64,000 nt of DNA from Leifsonia sp. 466MF (lineage in GTDB: Bacteria; Actinomycetota; Actinomycetes; Actinomycetales; Microbacteriaceae), in the NCBI RefSeq assembly GCF_900100265.1, contig NZ_LT629696.1, positions 2,480,001 through 2,544,000 on the forward strand. Reading direction: 5' to 3'. Positions 8,058 through 16,523 of this stretch are shown here, in pieces (within the stretch, counting starts at the first letter, position 1; each line of letters starts with the position of its first letter). A program made the translations under genes and the position numbers. The notes under the pieces were generated by a model. That model made no database searches, had not been told where the DNA came from, and worked only from the letters and a program-made list of their open reading frames with translations.

Positions 8058-8199
8058 CCGCCCGAACCGCCGGTGTCCGTGATGTGAATTCCTTGTGGGA
8101 TCACACGTGGTCGCTTGAGCGGTCTCACAAGTGGGACAGAATGGCAGAGCGGGCGCGCATCCGTGCCGCCCGCGAACGAGGTCCTTCGAGAAGAGGTGC

Positions 8200-8877
8200 A
8201 TGACCCTGAGGATCGTGAGCTACAACCTCCGCAAGCACGCCGCGAGCGGGGAGCTGACGGGCATCGCAGAGGCGTACGACGTCGACGTCCTGTGCCTGCA
8301 GGAATGCGACAGCGACGCCCTTCCCGAACGCCTGCACCACCTGGTGCTCGCCGACACCACCCGGGCCAACCGGCTGGGCCTCGCGGTCTACGTGCGCGAC
8401 GACCGCTACGAGATCCTCCACAGCCAGGTGTTCGCCGTGCAGAAGTCGCTGCACGACCGCGTGCTGGCGCCGGCCAACGAGCGCCTGCTGGCCGTGCACC
8501 TCCGCGACCGCGACAACGGTGAGGAGATCCTGGTGGGGTCGTTCCACGCCGCACCCCTCACCGCGCTGAACTCGCTGCGGCGCAAGCAGATCGCCGCCGC
8601 CCACGACGGGATGCGCTCGCTCGCCCCCGACACCCCGGCGGTCATGGTCGGCGACTTCAACTACCCCTGGTTCATCCGGGGCCTGGAGCGGCACCTCACG
8701 ACTTCCGGCTACACGCTGAAGCGCACGACGCAGCCGACCTACCTGCGCTACAAGTTCTTCTCCGGCTACTTCGACTTCGTGACGTCGACCGGCTTCGAGA
8801 TCGAGCGGGTGGATGTGCTGCCCGCCGGCGCCTCGGACCACCGGCCCATCCGGCTGGACGCCGAGCTCGCGGCCTGA
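8200..8877 (+). CDS. endonuclease/exonuclease/phosphatase (EEP) family protein
   Basis: 225 residues with the EEP (DNase I-like) fold signatures: ISYNLRK-type strand with Asn9, LCLQE with the metal-binding Glu35, VGDFNYPW near residue 150 and the catalytic ASDHRPI close to the C-terminus. Family members hydrolyse phosphodiester or phosphomonoester bonds in nucleic acids, inositides or sphingolipids; the substrate is not evident. No signal peptide, so probably cytoplasmic. ATG 8200 follows an AGAAGAGG ribosome binding site. It is divergent from the LigD-type polymerase gene. Confidence 0.8.
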   Translation: MTLRIVSYNLRKHAASGELTGIAEAYDVDVLCLQECDSDALPERLHHLVLADTTRANRLGLAVYVRDDRYEILHSQVFAVQKSLHDRVLAPANERLLAVHLRDRDNGEEILVGSFHAAPLTALNSLRRKQIAAAHDGMRSLAPDTPAVMVGDFNYPWFIRGLERHLTTSGYTLKRTTQPTYLRYKFFSGYFDFVTSTGFEIERVDVLPAGASDHRPIRLDAELAA

Positions 8878-8905
8878 CGGCGCCGACCGCTGGCAGGATG
8901 GTGGC

Positions 8906-9448
8906 GTGACCGACACCGTGCCCTCCGCCCTGCTCGTCATCGACCTCCAGAAGGGCGTGCTGCCCGGCTGCTTCGACGCTGACGGCGTGCTCTCCCGCGT
9001 CCGGCAGCTCGTCGACCGCGCCCGCGCCGCCGCCACCCCGGTGGTCTGGGTGCAGCACGAGGCGGACGGTATGGAGGAGGGCAGCGAGCCCTGGCAGCTC
9101 GCCGACGGGCTCGTCCCTGTCGACGGCGAGCCCCGGATCCTGAAGCACTATCGCGACTCCTTCGCCGACACCGACCTCGACGAGGTGCTGGAGCGTCTCG
9201 ACGTCGGTCGCCTCGTCGTGACGGGAGCGCAGAGCGACTACTGCGTGCGGACCACGGCGCAGAGCGCGGCCGTGCGCGGCTACGACGTGGTGCTCGTCTC
9301 CGACGCCCACACGACCACCGACAGCGAGTGGGGCGGCGTGGAGCTCACCGGTGAGCAGATCGTGGCGCACGCGAACCGGTACTTCGACGGCCTCCGCTAC
9401 CCGGGCCAGCTGTTCGGGGTGGCCGAGGCGGCATCCGTTCCCCTCTGA
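8906..9448 (+). CDS. isochorismatase-family cysteine hydrolase
   Basis: 180 residues from GTG 8906. The catalytic triad of the family is complete: Asp13 in LLVIDLQKG, Lys80 in [10 protein letters not shown] and Cys113 in [14 protein letters not shown]. Members hydrolyse isochorismate, nicotinamide or other amides and enol ethers; nothing here fixes the substrate. The start is supported by CAGGAT 6 nt upstream, the leaderless pattern seen repeatedly in this window. It follows the EEP gene on the same strand with a 28-nt gap. Confidence 0.85.
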   Translation: MTDTVPSALLVIDLQKGVLPGCFDADGVLSRVRQLVDRARAAATPVVWVQHEADGMEEGSEPWQLADGLVPVDGEPRILKHYRDSFADTDLDEVLERLDVGRLVVTGAQSDYCVRTTAQSAAVRGYDVVLVSDAHTTTDSEWGGVELTGEQIVAHANRYFDGLRYPGQLFGVAEAASVPL

Positions 9449-9518
9449 CCCGGCGGGGACTCGTCGTCCCGCCGCCCCGGGCGTACGGTGAGGGCGTTCG
9501 ACGACTGGGGTGGTGTCG

Positions 9519-10976
9519 ATGGAGTTCCCCGCGTGGCTGACCGACTGGCTGGCCGGCGACGACTACACGATCGCGCGCGAGATCCTGGAGCGCGGTGTCG
9601 CCGCGCTGTACCTGGTGGCGTTCGTGTCGGCGGTGAACCAGTTCCCCGCCCTGCTCGGCGACAACGGGCTGCTGCCCGCCCGGCGTTTCCTGCGACATCC
9701 CTACGCCCGGAAGCAGCCGACGCTGTTCCGCTGGCGTTACTCGGACCGGCTGCTGCGCACGGTCGCCTGGACAGGCGCGGCGCTCTCTGCGCTGATCGTC
9801 GCGGGCGTGGTGCAGCTTGCGCCCACCTACGTCTTCGTCCCCCTCTTCCTGATCGTGTGGTTCCTCTACCTCTCGATCGTGAACATCGGGCAGACGTTCT
9901 ACGGCTTCGGCTGGGAGAGCCTGCTCTGCGAGGCGGGGTTCATCGTCGCCTTCCTCGGCGCGTGGGACACCGCTCCCCCGATCACGATCGTCTTCTTCAT
10001 CCGCTGGCTGGTGTTCCGGCTGGAGTTCGGCGCCGGGATGATCAAGATGCGCGGCGACCGGTCGTGGCGCGACCTCACCGCGCTGTACTACCACCACGAG
10101 ACGCAGCCCATGCCGAACCCGCTCAGCCGCTCGGCGCATCTGCTGCCGAAGTGGTTCCACCGGGTGGAGGTGCTGGGCAACCACTTCGCGCAGCTGATCG
10201 TCCCGTGGTTCCTGTTCTTCCCGCAGCCGGTCGCGAGCGTCGCCGCGGGCGTCATGATCCTCACGCAGCTGTGGCTGGTGCTCACCGGCAACTTCGCGTG
10301 GCTGAACTGGATCACGATCGTGCTCGCGTTCGCCGGGATCAGCGACCCGGTGTTCTCGTGGCTGTTCGGTGGAGCTGAGGTCGGCGGGATCGGCGCCGCC
10401 GACGTCCCGCTCTGGTACGCCGTGGTGGCGGTGGCGGCGACCGTGTTCCTGGTGGTCCTGAGCTGGCCGCCACTGAAGAACCTGTTCTCACGCCGCCAGC
10501 TGATGAACGCGAGCTTCAACCGCTGGCACCTGGTGAACGCCTACGGCGCGTTCGGCAGTGTCACCAAGGAGCGCTACGAGGTGGTCGTCGAGGGAACGAC
10601 CGACGACCCGGGCGACCCGGAGGCGCGCTGGCTGGAGTACGCCTTCAAGGGCAAACCCGGCGACGTGCACCGCATCCCCCGCCAGTTCGCGCCGTACCAC
10701 CTGCGGCTCGACTGGCTGATGTGGTTCCTGGCGCTCGGCTCGCGTGACTCGCCCTGGTTCGAGGTGCTCCTGCTGCGTCTGCTCGAGGCGGACCGGCCGA
10801 CCCTGAAGCTGCTCCGGCACGATCCCTTCGGAGGGGAGCCGCCGCGGGCGATCCGCGCCCGGATGTTCCTGTACCGCTTCAGCACGCACGCCGAGAAGCG
10901 GGAGACGGGCGACGTGTGGGTGCGGTCGGAGGTCGGCGACCTGGTGCCGCCGGTGAGCCTGCGCAGCGGTCAGTAG
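9519..10976 (+). CDS. lipase maturation factor family membrane protein
   Basis: About 485 residues. The N-terminal two thirds is a multi-spanning membrane region with hydrophobic segments such as LYLVAFVSAVNQF, LIVAGVVQLAPTYVFVPLFL and VFFIRWLVFRLEFGAGMIK, the last being the typical RW..FR.EFGAG.IK region of the family. The C-terminal part is a soluble domain with YEVVVEGTTDD and a YHLRLDWLMWFLAL segment also typical of LMF1/LMF2-like proteins. In animals these help lipases fold; the bacterial role is not established. Alternative GTG starts at 9510 and 9513 cannot be excluded. The 3' end overlaps the convergent next gene by 7 nt. Confidence 0.82.
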   Translation: MEFPAWLTDWLAGDDYTIAREILERGVAALYLVAFVSAVNQFPALLGDNGLLPARRFLRHPYARKQPTLFRWRYSDRLLRTVAWTGAALSALIVAGVVQLAPTYVFVPLFLIVWFLYLSIVNIGQTFYGFGWESLLCEAGFIVAFLGAWDTAPPITIVFFIRWLVFRLEFGAGMIKMRGDRSWRDLTALYYHHETQPMPNPLSRSAHLLPKWFHRVEVLGNHFAQLIVPWFLFFPQPVASVAAGVMILTQLWLVLTGNFAWLNWITIVLAFAGISDPVFSWLFGGAEVGGIGAADVPLWYAVVAVAATVFLVVLSWPPLKNLFSRRQLMNASFNRWHLVNAYGAFGSVTKERYEVVVEGTTDDPGDPEARWLEYAFKGKPGDVHRIPRQFAPYHLRLDWLMWFLALGSRDSPWFEVLLLRLLEADRPTLKLLRHDPFGGEPPRAIRARMFLYRFSTHAEKRETGDVWVRSEVGDLVPPVSLRSGQ

Positions 10977-11596
10977 CCGGTGCGCTCCTCTTCCAGTTTG
11001 GCGAGATCCCGCCAGATGAGCAGCTTGAGCCGCGCCGGCCTCTCGCGCTCGTAGTCGGCCTTCAGCGCCTCGGCGCCCGAGAACGCGTCCAGCCCCGCCT
11101 CGATGGCGCGCCCGACCTCGTCCCACGCATCCTGCCGGCCGCGCTCGACGAGGGCGAGCAGCTCCTCCTCCGAGTCGGCCTTCGCCCGCAGCGCCGCCGC
11201 CAGCTGGATGGCCGCATCCCGTCGCAGCCGCAGGTTGTCGGCATCGACCCGGCGGTAGTCGTGCGGGTGCTCGGCGTCGCCGCTCAGCTTCTCGGCCGCC
11301 TCCAGCTCCTCCTCGATCCGCCCGGCCGCGACGCCCTGCTCGGAGGCCAGCTCGCGCAGCATCGCCGCCGCCTCCATGGCATGCATCGCCGGGTCGTACG
11401 AGTTGCCGTACTGGATCGTGTCGACGACGATGTGGTTCTTTACCGCCATGCGCGTGGCGTATTCCGCGAGCAGCATGCCTTCCTCGACGGACTGCTCGAG
11501 GCTCGGCGCGGGCGGCTCGGGCAGGGCGTGCTCGTCGAACGGACGCGTGCGTGTCGTCTTCTCGACACGCCTGCGGAACCACTTCGGCCAGCGCAT
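10970..11596 (-). CDS. conserved hypothetical protein, Glu/Ala-rich helical
   Basis: 208 residues, no recognised domain. It begins with a basic, tryptophan-containing stretch (MRWPKWFRRRVEK), followed by largely helical charged sequence including EEGMLLAEYATRMAVKNH, ELEAAEKLSGD and KADSEEELLALVERG, suggesting a coiled-coil or helical bundle. No signal peptide or membrane segment. Its start is separated by 66 nt from the 3' end of the next minus-strand gene, so the two could share a transcript. Function unknown. Confidence 0.7.
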   Translation of the reverse strand: MRWPKWFRRRVEKTTRTRPFDEHALPEPPAPSLEQSVEEGMLLAEYATRMAVKNHIVVDTIQYGNSYDPAMHAMEAAAMLRELASEQGVAAGRIEEELEAAEKLSGDAEHPHDYRRVDADNLRLRRDAAIQLAAALRAKADSEEELLALVERGRQDAWDEVGRAIEAGLDAFSGAEALKADYERERPARLKLLIWRDLAKLEEERTGY

Positions 11597-11662
11597 GGGA
11601 CTCCTCGAACCCGGCGCCCGTACGACGCCGTCCTCCCATTCTGGCCGATCGGCTCGCGGGAT

Positions 11663-12049
11663 TCAGCGGCCTGTGAAGAACCCGTTCGCACGGCGCGTGA
11701 ACAGCAGCACGATGATCAGCAGCGACCACAGGATCTGGACGATCCCGCTCGCGAGCTGACCGGAGAAGAGCAGGATGACGCCGTTCACGATGTCGACGAT
11801 CATCACCACCGTCACCACGACGCGCGCGCCGGGGCTGCCGCGCAGCAGTCCGCGCGCCACGATGATCACGATGATGCCGAGCAGGATCGAGATGATGGCC
11901 GCCGTCGTGATGCCGGCGACACCTCCGCCCGCCGAGCCGGCCACCTGATCGCGCGTGATCAGCAGGATCACCCCGCCGATGACGTTCAGGATGCCGTTGA
12001 TGTAGGTGAGGACGGCCACGAACGTGACCGACCCGGGACGTACCGCCAT
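11663..12049 (-). CDS. small integral membrane protein (four TM segments)
   Basis: 128 residues and almost entirely hydrophobic. Segments at about 7-30 (VTFVAVLTYINGILNVIGG), 44-66 (AGITTAAIISILLGIIVIIV), 75-97 and 100-120 predict four membrane helices, ending in a basic tail (TRRANGFFTGR). This size and pattern are common among uncharacterised actinobacterial membrane proteins. Divergent from the DUF1905 gene. No function can be assigned. Confidence 0.7.
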   Translation of the reverse strand: MAVRPGSVTFVAVLTYINGILNVIGGVILLITRDQVAGSAGGGVAGITTAAIISILLGIIVIIVARGLLRGSPGARVVVTVVMIVDIVNGVILLFSGQLASGIVQILWSLLIIVLLFTRRANGFFTGR

Positions 12050-12101
12050 GCCGACCCCTCCACTCCGCCGCAGTGCTCTTCTCGCCCGGGCGCTTCACCG
12101 G

Positions 12102-12107
12102 TAGCTT
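12102..12107 (+). promoter_or_regulatory. -10 box (TAGCTT) of a probable leaderless promoter
   Basis: TAGCTT ends 7 nt before the ATG at 12115. The same hexamer and spacing occur before the crotonase gene at 1017. Confidence 0.45.
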
Positions 12108-12114
12108 GGCGGAT

Positions 12115-12414
12115 ATGGCCGGTTATCGCTATGAGTTCGAGGCGGAGCTGTTCCGCTGGGCCTCCCGCCGGGAGCTGTGGGTCTTCGCGCAGCTGCCCGA
12201 GGAGGTGTCGGAGGAGATCCGGCTGCAGCCGCATCCACCCGCCGGTTTCGATTCCGTCAAGGTGTCGGTGACGCTGGGCGGCTCGCGCTGGTCGACGTCG
12301 ATCTTCCCGCAGGCGGACGGCACGTACGTCGTGCCGATCAAGAGCGCCGTGCGGCGGGCGGAGGGCGTGAAGCTCGGCGACCGGGTGCGGATCGGCGTCG
12401 AGACGCTGCTCTAG
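12115..12414 (+). CDS. DUF1905 domain protein
   Basis: 99 residues covering one complete DUF1905 beta-barrel-like domain: FEAELFRW at the start, WVFAQLPEE, VSVTLGGSRWSTSIFP in the middle and YVVPIKSAVRRAEGVKLGDRV towards the end. Such domains occur alone or fused to YdeI-like domains and have no proven biochemical role. ATG 12115 is chosen because of the leaderless -10 box; the upstream in-frame codons are poorly conserved in character. Its stop is 2 nt from the convergent DUF1345 gene. Confidence 0.8.
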   Translation: MAGYRYEFEAELFRWASRRELWVFAQLPEEVSEEIRLQPHPPAGFDSVKVSVTLGGSRWSTSIFPQADGTYVVPIKSAVRRAEGVKLGDRVRIGVETLL

Positions 12415-12416
12415 CG

Positions 12417-13109
12417 CTACCGCGCGCCGGACATGATCGTGTTCAGCGCGAGCACGATGATCAGCCCGTTGAAGAAGTAGCTCAGCACCGAGTGCCAGAC
12501 GATGGTCCAGCGCATCCGGGTGCTGAGCACCTCCACGTCGGATGCCGCGAACGTCGTGCCGATGGTGAAGGCGAAGTACACGAAGTCGACGAACCGCGGC
12601 ACCGGCGCCGGGGTGCCGTCGGGGTGCGGGAACCGCAGCATCGGCTCCGCGGCGGCGAAGTAGCGCTGGTAATAGATCTGCGAGAAGCCCCAGTGCAGGA
12701 ACCCCCAGGCGAGCAGCATCGACCAGACGCCGACGAAGTCGGTGACCGACCCGATCTGCGGGTCGTTGTGGAGCGCGAGCACCTGGATCGCGGCAGCCAG
12801 CCCGATCAGACTCGAGAGGATCGTGGCCGTCATCGACACGACACGAGCGAGACGTCCGGTCTCCCAGCGGGCCGGGCGACCGCCGGGAGGGGCGGGGCGT
12901 CGCGCGACACGTCCGAGCACGATGAGCACGACGATGAGGTAGATCGTCCCGATGCCGCACCAGGTCGCGAGGAGCTCGAGCGTCGTGGCATCGTCCTCGG
13001 CGAGCACGACGAGCCAGACACCCACGACGATCATCGCCAGCTGGGCCAGGAGGCTCGCGGCCAGGCCGAGGACGACCCACGGCCGCCGCACGGGCGCGCT
13101 CTGCGACAT
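12417..13109 (-). CDS. DUF1345 family membrane protein
   Basis: 230 residues with five or six hydrophobic segments. The C-terminal half carries the DUF1345 signature FVDFVYFAFTIGTTFAASDV followed by MRWTIVWHSVLSYFFNGLII. The fold is that of a small inner-membrane protein of unknown function. A Pro/Arg-rich cytoplasmic loop (ARRPAPPGGRPARWE) lies near residue 70-85. The start codon ATG 13109 is preceded at 6 nt by TAGCAT on the minus strand. Confidence 0.8.
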   Translation of the reverse strand: MSQSAPVRRPWVVLGLAASLLAQLAMIVVGVWLVVLAEDDATTLELLATWCGIGTIYLIVVLIVLGRVARRPAPPGGRPARWETGRLARVVSMTATILSSLIGLAAAIQVLALHNDPQIGSVTDFVGVWSMLLAWGFLHWGFSQIYYQRYFAAAEPMLRFPHPDGTPAPVPRFVDFVYFAFTIGTTFAASDVEVLSTRMRWTIVWHSVLSYFFNGLIIVLALNTIMSGAR

Positions 13110-13115
13110 ACCTGG

Positions 13116-13121
13116 ATGCTA
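13116..13121 (-). promoter_or_regulatory. -10 box (TAGCAT) of a probable leaderless promoter
   Basis: TAGCAT on the minus strand, 6 nt before the ATG at 13109 of the DUF1345 gene. Confidence 0.4.
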
Positions 13122-13162
13122 GCGGTGCCATCCTCTATCGCTGCGCAGGGCAGGATGGAGTG

Positions 13163-13561
13163 GTGCAGCCTCTCATCGTCGTCGCGGCCGTCGTCCGCGA
13201 CGGTGACCGCGTTCTGGCCTGCCGTCGGGCGCCCGGGAAGGATGCCGCCGGACGCTGGGAGTTCCCGGGCGGCAAGGTCGAGAGCGGAGAGTCGCCGGAG
13301 GCCGCGCTCGCGCGGGAGATCGCGGAGGAACTCGGGGTGCGCATCCACGTCGGTGCGCTGCTCGACCGCACGGTGACCGCGCGCGCAGGCGGCCGCGCGA
13401 TCGACCTCGCCTGCTTCGACTGCCGGCTCGACGGGGACGCACCGGTCGCGAGCACCGATCACGACGAACTGCGCTGGATGCCCATCGAGCGTCTCGGCGA
13501 GCTCGACTGGGCGGAGGCGGACCTCGCCGCCGTCGCCGTACTGACCCGGGAGGTCACGTGA
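13163..13561 (+). CDS. Nudix hydrolase, MutT (8-oxo-dGTP diphosphatase)-like
   Basis: 132 residues with a complete Nudix box at about 36-58, beginning GGKVESGES and ending REIAEELG, which holds the Mg-binding glutamates. Short length, the WEFPGGK entry and the absence of other domains resemble MutT-type nucleotide-pool cleaners, but (deoxy)CTP pyrophosphatases of the same shape exist. Two GTG codons in frame (13160, 13163) could start translation. The second is preferred because CAGGAT lies exactly 6 nt before it. The stop overlaps the GTG of the next gene. Confidence 0.85.
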   Translation: MQPLIVVAAVVRDGDRVLACRRAPGKDAAGRWEFPGGKVESGESPEAALAREIAEELGVRIHVGALLDRTVTARAGGRAIDLACFDCRLDGDAPVASTDHDELRWMPIERLGELDWAEADLAAVAVLTREVT

Positions 13562-14589
13562 GAGCCCTGTACTACGAACGCTTCGGCGGGCCGGTGGAGG
13601 TCGCGGAGCTTGCCGACCCGGCCGTCCCCGACGGCGGTGCCGTCATCCGGGTCGAAGCGTCCGGTCTCTGCCGCAGCGACTGGCACGCGTGGGCGGGCCA
13701 CGACGACTCGGTCGCCCTGCCGCACGTCCCCGGTCACGAGTTCGCGGGCGTCGTCGAGGCGGTCGGCAGCGGTGTCTCGCGCTGGCGGCCGGGCGACCGG
13801 GTCACGGCTCCCTTCGTCAACGGATGCGGCGAGTGCGAATGGTGTCGCGCCGGGCAGGCGCAGGTGTGCCCGGAGCAGACGCAGCCCGGCTTCACCCACT
13901 GGGGATCGCACGCCGAGCTCGTCGCCGTGCGCGCCGCCGACACCAACCTGGTGCGCGTGCCGGACGGCCTCTCCGCCGACGCCGCCGCGAGCCTGGGCTG
14001 CCGGTTCGCCACGGCGTACCGAGCGGTGACAGCTCGGGCGCGCATCCAGCCTGGGGAGTGGCTCGCGGTCTACGGCGCGGGCGGCGTCGGCCTGAGCGCG
14101 GTCATGGTCGCCTCGGCGCTCGGCGCGCGGGTGGTGGCCGTGGACCGCTCCCCCGCCGCCCTGGACCTGGCCGCGCGTCTCGGAGCGGAGCACACGGTCG
14201 TCGCCGCCGCGGACACCGCCGACCGCGTGCGCGACCTCACCGGCGGAGGTGCGCACGCCACGATCGACGCGGTCGGCTCCCCCGACACCGCGACGACCGC
14301 CATCCGCTCGCTGCGCCGCCTCGGCCGTCATGTGCAGGTCGGGCTGCTGGCCGCCGCCGTGCCCGAGCTCCCGCTGGATCGCGTCATCGGATGGGAGCTC
14401 GAGATCCTCGGCAGCCACGGCATGGCCGCAGCCGCCTACCCCGAGATGCTCGACCTGGTGGCCGCGGGCCGTCTGACCCCGCAGCAGCTGGTCGGCGGTG
14501 CCGTCGGCTTCGCCGAGGCCGCGCACCTGCTCGAAACGGCGGACACCGCGCCGCCGACCGGCATCGCGGTGCTTCACCCCGCGGGCTGA
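13558..14589 (+). CDS. zinc-dependent alcohol dehydrogenase (MDR superfamily)
   Basis: 343 residues. Catalytic zinc ligands are Cys38 (GLCRSDWH) and His60-Glu61 (PGHEF). The structural zinc lobe has Cys90, Cys93, Cys96 and Cys104 (GCGECEWCRAGQAQVC). The NAD(P) Rossmann motif is YGAGGVGLSA near residue 177. All residues needed for a medium-chain alcohol dehydrogenase are present. Translationally coupled (GTGA) to the Nudix gene. The substrate is not evident. Confidence 0.9.
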   Translation: MRALYYERFGGPVEVAELADPAVPDGGAVIRVEASGLCRSDWHAWAGHDDSVALPHVPGHEFAGVVEAVGSGVSRWRPGDRVTAPFVNGCGECEWCRAGQAQVCPEQTQPGFTHWGSHAELVAVRAADTNLVRVPDGLSADAAASLGCRFATAYRAVTARARIQPGEWLAVYGAGGVGLSAVMVASALGARVVAVDRSPAALDLAARLGAEHTVVAAADTADRVRDLTGGGAHATIDAVGSPDTATTAIRSLRRLGRHVQVGLLAAAVPELPLDRVIGWELEILGSHGMAAAAYPEMLDLVAAGRLTPQQLVGGAVGFAEAAHLLETADTAPPTGIAVLHPAG

Positions 14590-14620
14590 CGCGGCGGCGG
14601 CTCCGCACGGCCTGCCCGCA

Positions 14621-14669
14621 GGAAAGGGAGGAGCCGAGCGGCCCGCAGCCGCCTGCGTCCTCCCTTTCC
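14621..14669. repeat. inverted repeat, family 3 (GGAAAGGGAGGA arms)
   Basis: Perfect 12-nt arms GGAAAGGGAGGA (14621-14632) and TCCTCCCTTTCC (14658-14669) around a 25-nt loop. Lies just downstream of the alcohol dehydrogenase and could act as its terminator. Confidence 0.7.
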
Positions 14670-14693
14670 CGCGTCCGCCCGGCGTGTCCCGCG

Positions 14694-14790
14694 GGATCCC
14701 CTCCGTTTCCCACGACCCGCGGCCGCCGTCCCCGCGGCCGTCCCCGCCTCCGGAACCGGTCCACCGCGCGGACGGGAACGGAGGCGATCC
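14694..14790. repeat. inverted repeat, family 3 (imperfect)
   Basis: GGATCCCCTCCGTTTCCC (14694-14711) is nearly complementary to GGGAACGGAGGCGATCC (14774-14790), with one substitution and one extra base. The arms are the same CTCCGTTTCC motif as in the neighbouring repeat. Confidence 0.55.
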
Positions 14791-14814
14791 GGCTTCACCC
14801 CGCCCGTTCAGGCG

Positions 14815-14864
14815 GGAAACGGAGGCGCTGGGAGGCCGAAGAACGCGGAATCGCCTCCGTTTCC
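14815..14864. repeat. inverted repeat, family 3 (GGAAACGGAGGCG arms)
   Basis: Perfect 13-nt arms GGAAACGGAGGCG (14815-14827) and CGCCTCCGTTTCC (14852-14864) separated by 24 nt. Confidence 0.7.
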
Positions 14865-14955
14865 GCGGAGCATCCGGACGGCGAATCCGTCGAGCCGGAG
14901 CGACCCCGCTACGCCCGCCAGCCCGCATCCCCCTCCCATCCGGCAGGATGAGCAC

Positions 14956-15564
14956 ATGCGCATCGCCGACTTCCCCCGCCCCGACACCAACGCCTCCCGC
15001 GCGGCCCTCGAGATCGCGACCGAATACCACACGCCCTCGCTGCTGAACCACGTGCAGCGGTCGTGGCTGTGGGCGGAGGCGTTCGCCGCTGTGCGCGGGT
15101 TCGAGCCCGATCACGAGCTGCTCTACGTGTCGGCGCTGCTCCACGATCTCGGCATCGCGCCGGAATTCGACAACAACACGCTCGCCTACGAGGATGCGGC
15201 CGGTCACGTCGCCATCGCCCTCACCGCGGGCGCGGGATGGCCTGCCGACCGCCGCGTGCGCGCCCATGAGGTCATCGTGCGGCACAACTGGCCGGAGGTC
15301 GACCCGGCGATGGATGTCGAGGGGCACCTGCTCGAGATCGCGACCGCCCTCGACATCTCCGGGGCGCGCCACAGTGAGCTTCCCCCGGAGTTCCTCCGCG
15401 AGGTGGTGACCGCGTACCCGCGGCTGGAGCTGGCCGCCGAGTTCGGCTCGTGCGTCGTCGACCAGGCCGAGCGCAAGCCGGACACGTCGGCCCGCCGGCT
15501 CGTCGACGGCGGGGTGCAGCGGAAGCTCCGCGACAACCCGCTGGAACGTATCCTCGAAGGGTGA
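14956..15564 (+). CDS. HD-domain phosphohydrolase-like protein
   Basis: 202 residues. The HD metal-binding pattern is visible as His32 (LLNHVQRS), the doublet His63-Asp64 (ALLHDLG) and later His residues (DAAGHVAIAL, VRHNWPE). The arrangement resembles cyanamide hydratase-like HD proteins that act on small nitrogenous substrates, but the substrate cannot be deduced. CAGGAT 6 nt before the ATG suggests a leaderless transcript. The stop overlaps the GTG of the next gene, so the two are translationally coupled. Confidence 0.78.
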   Translation: MRIADFPRPDTNASRAALEIATEYHTPSLLNHVQRSWLWAEAFAAVRGFEPDHELLYVSALLHDLGIAPEFDNNTLAYEDAAGHVAIALTAGAGWPADRRVRAHEVIVRHNWPEVDPAMDVEGHLLEIATALDISGARHSELPPEFLREVVTAYPRLELAAEFGSCVVDQAERKPDTSARRLVDGGVQRKLRDNPLERILEG

Positions 15565-16490
15565 CCCTCTCCCTCGCCGAGCGCCCGACGCTGGCGCCCA
15601 CCCGGCTGGCGGAGTCGGAGTGGCGTTCGCGCGAGCAGGCGCACATCGAGCGCGCCGACGCGCTGACGGCCGCGCACCGCGAACGGGCGGCACGCGGCGA
15701 GAAGCACCCGGTGTGGGACTTCCTGTTCACGTACTACTCGTACGCGCCGGCGCAACTGCGCCGCTGGCATCCGGGCCCGGGCGTCGAGCTGGAGGGAGCG
15801 GACCAGGATCCGCGTGCCGCCTGGCGCTGGTACACAGCCGGGTCCATGCCCGGCTCACTCGTCGTCGACCGCGTCGGCCTGGAGCACGAGAAGGCGACAC
15901 TGCTGCGCGGCGTCGAGCGCATCCTCCGCTCGACGGCCGCGCGGCCGGGACGGTTCGGCTGCTTCGGTCTGCACGAGTGGGCGATGGTCTACCGGCAGGA
16001 CGAGCACCGGCATCCCGTGCCGTTGCGTCTCGGTCAGGATGCGACGGATGCGGTGGTGGAGTCGCACGAGCTGCGCTGCACCCACATCGACGCGTTCCGG
16101 TTCTTCACTCCGGACGCGGTACCGCTCAACCGATTCGCGCCAACGCGCGAGACGCAGCCGGAGCTGGAACAGCCGGGATGCCTGCATGCCGGGATGGACG
16201 TCTACAAGTGGGCGATGAAGCTCGGCCCGCTGGTGCCCGGTGAGCTGCTGCTCGATGCGTTCGAGCTGGCCCGCGACATCCGGCTTCTCGACATGCAGGC
16301 CTCGCCCTACGACATGCGGCCGTGGGGCGCGGAGCCGGTCGCCATCGAGACGGCGGAGGGCAAAGCCGAGTACGTCCGGCGGCAGCGCGCGTTCGCCGAG
16401 CGCTCGAATGCACTGCGAGGCCGCATCCTCACCGCGTGGCGCGGCGACGAGGCCGAGGCCGCGCCCGACCCCGCGCGCGCGGCCGGCTGA
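15561..16490 (+). CDS. conserved actinobacterial protein, often labelled 3-methyladenine DNA glycosylase
   Basis: 309 residues starting at GTG 15561 inside the stop of the HD gene. Conserved-looking segments are HPVWDFLFTYYSYAPAQLRR, RFGCFGLHEWAMVYR, LRCTHIDAFRFFTPDAVPLN and LLDMQASPYDMRP. Relatives are commonly named 3-methyladenine DNA glycosylase, but I see neither a helix-hairpin-helix with GPD nor a MPG-like fold signature, so I treat that label as unproven. No membrane segments. Coupling to an HD protein suggests a shared small-molecule pathway (inference). Confidence 0.7.
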   Translation: MTLSLAERPTLAPTRLAESEWRSREQAHIERADALTAAHRERAARGEKHPVWDFLFTYYSYAPAQLRRWHPGPGVELEGADQDPRAAWRWYTAGSMPGSLVVDRVGLEHEKATLLRGVERILRSTAARPGRFGCFGLHEWAMVYRQDEHRHPVPLRLGQDATDAVVESHELRCTHIDAFRFFTPDAVPLNRFAPTRETQPELEQPGCLHAGMDVYKWAMKLGPLVPGELLLDAFELARDIRLLDMQASPYDMRPWGAEPVAIETAEGKAEYVRRQRAFAERSNALRGRILTAWRGDEAEAAPDPARAAG

Positions 16491-16523
16491 ACGCATCCAC
16501 CCGGCCGCGCCTCAGTTCTCAGC

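Larger units (their letters stand above)
14590..14955. other. 366-nt non-coding gap holding a cluster of inverted repeats
   Basis: The only gene-free stretch above 300 nt. I find no plausible gene in it. It contains three inverted repeats (listed separately) sharing purine-rich GGAAAxGGAGG arms, and Pro/Arg/Gly-biased shadow frames. CAGGAT at 14944-14949, 6 nt before the ATG at 14956, may be the -10 box of the HD gene. Confidence 0.7.

Noticed and set aside
10488..12098. A 536-codon minus-strand frame covering several genes
   Set aside because: It overlaps three well-supported genes, and its translation is Arg/Gly-rich low complexity.
15561..16490. Naming this gene a 3-methyladenine DNA glycosylase
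   Set aside because: The label is common for relatives, but I see no HhH-GPD or MPG-fold signature in the sequence.
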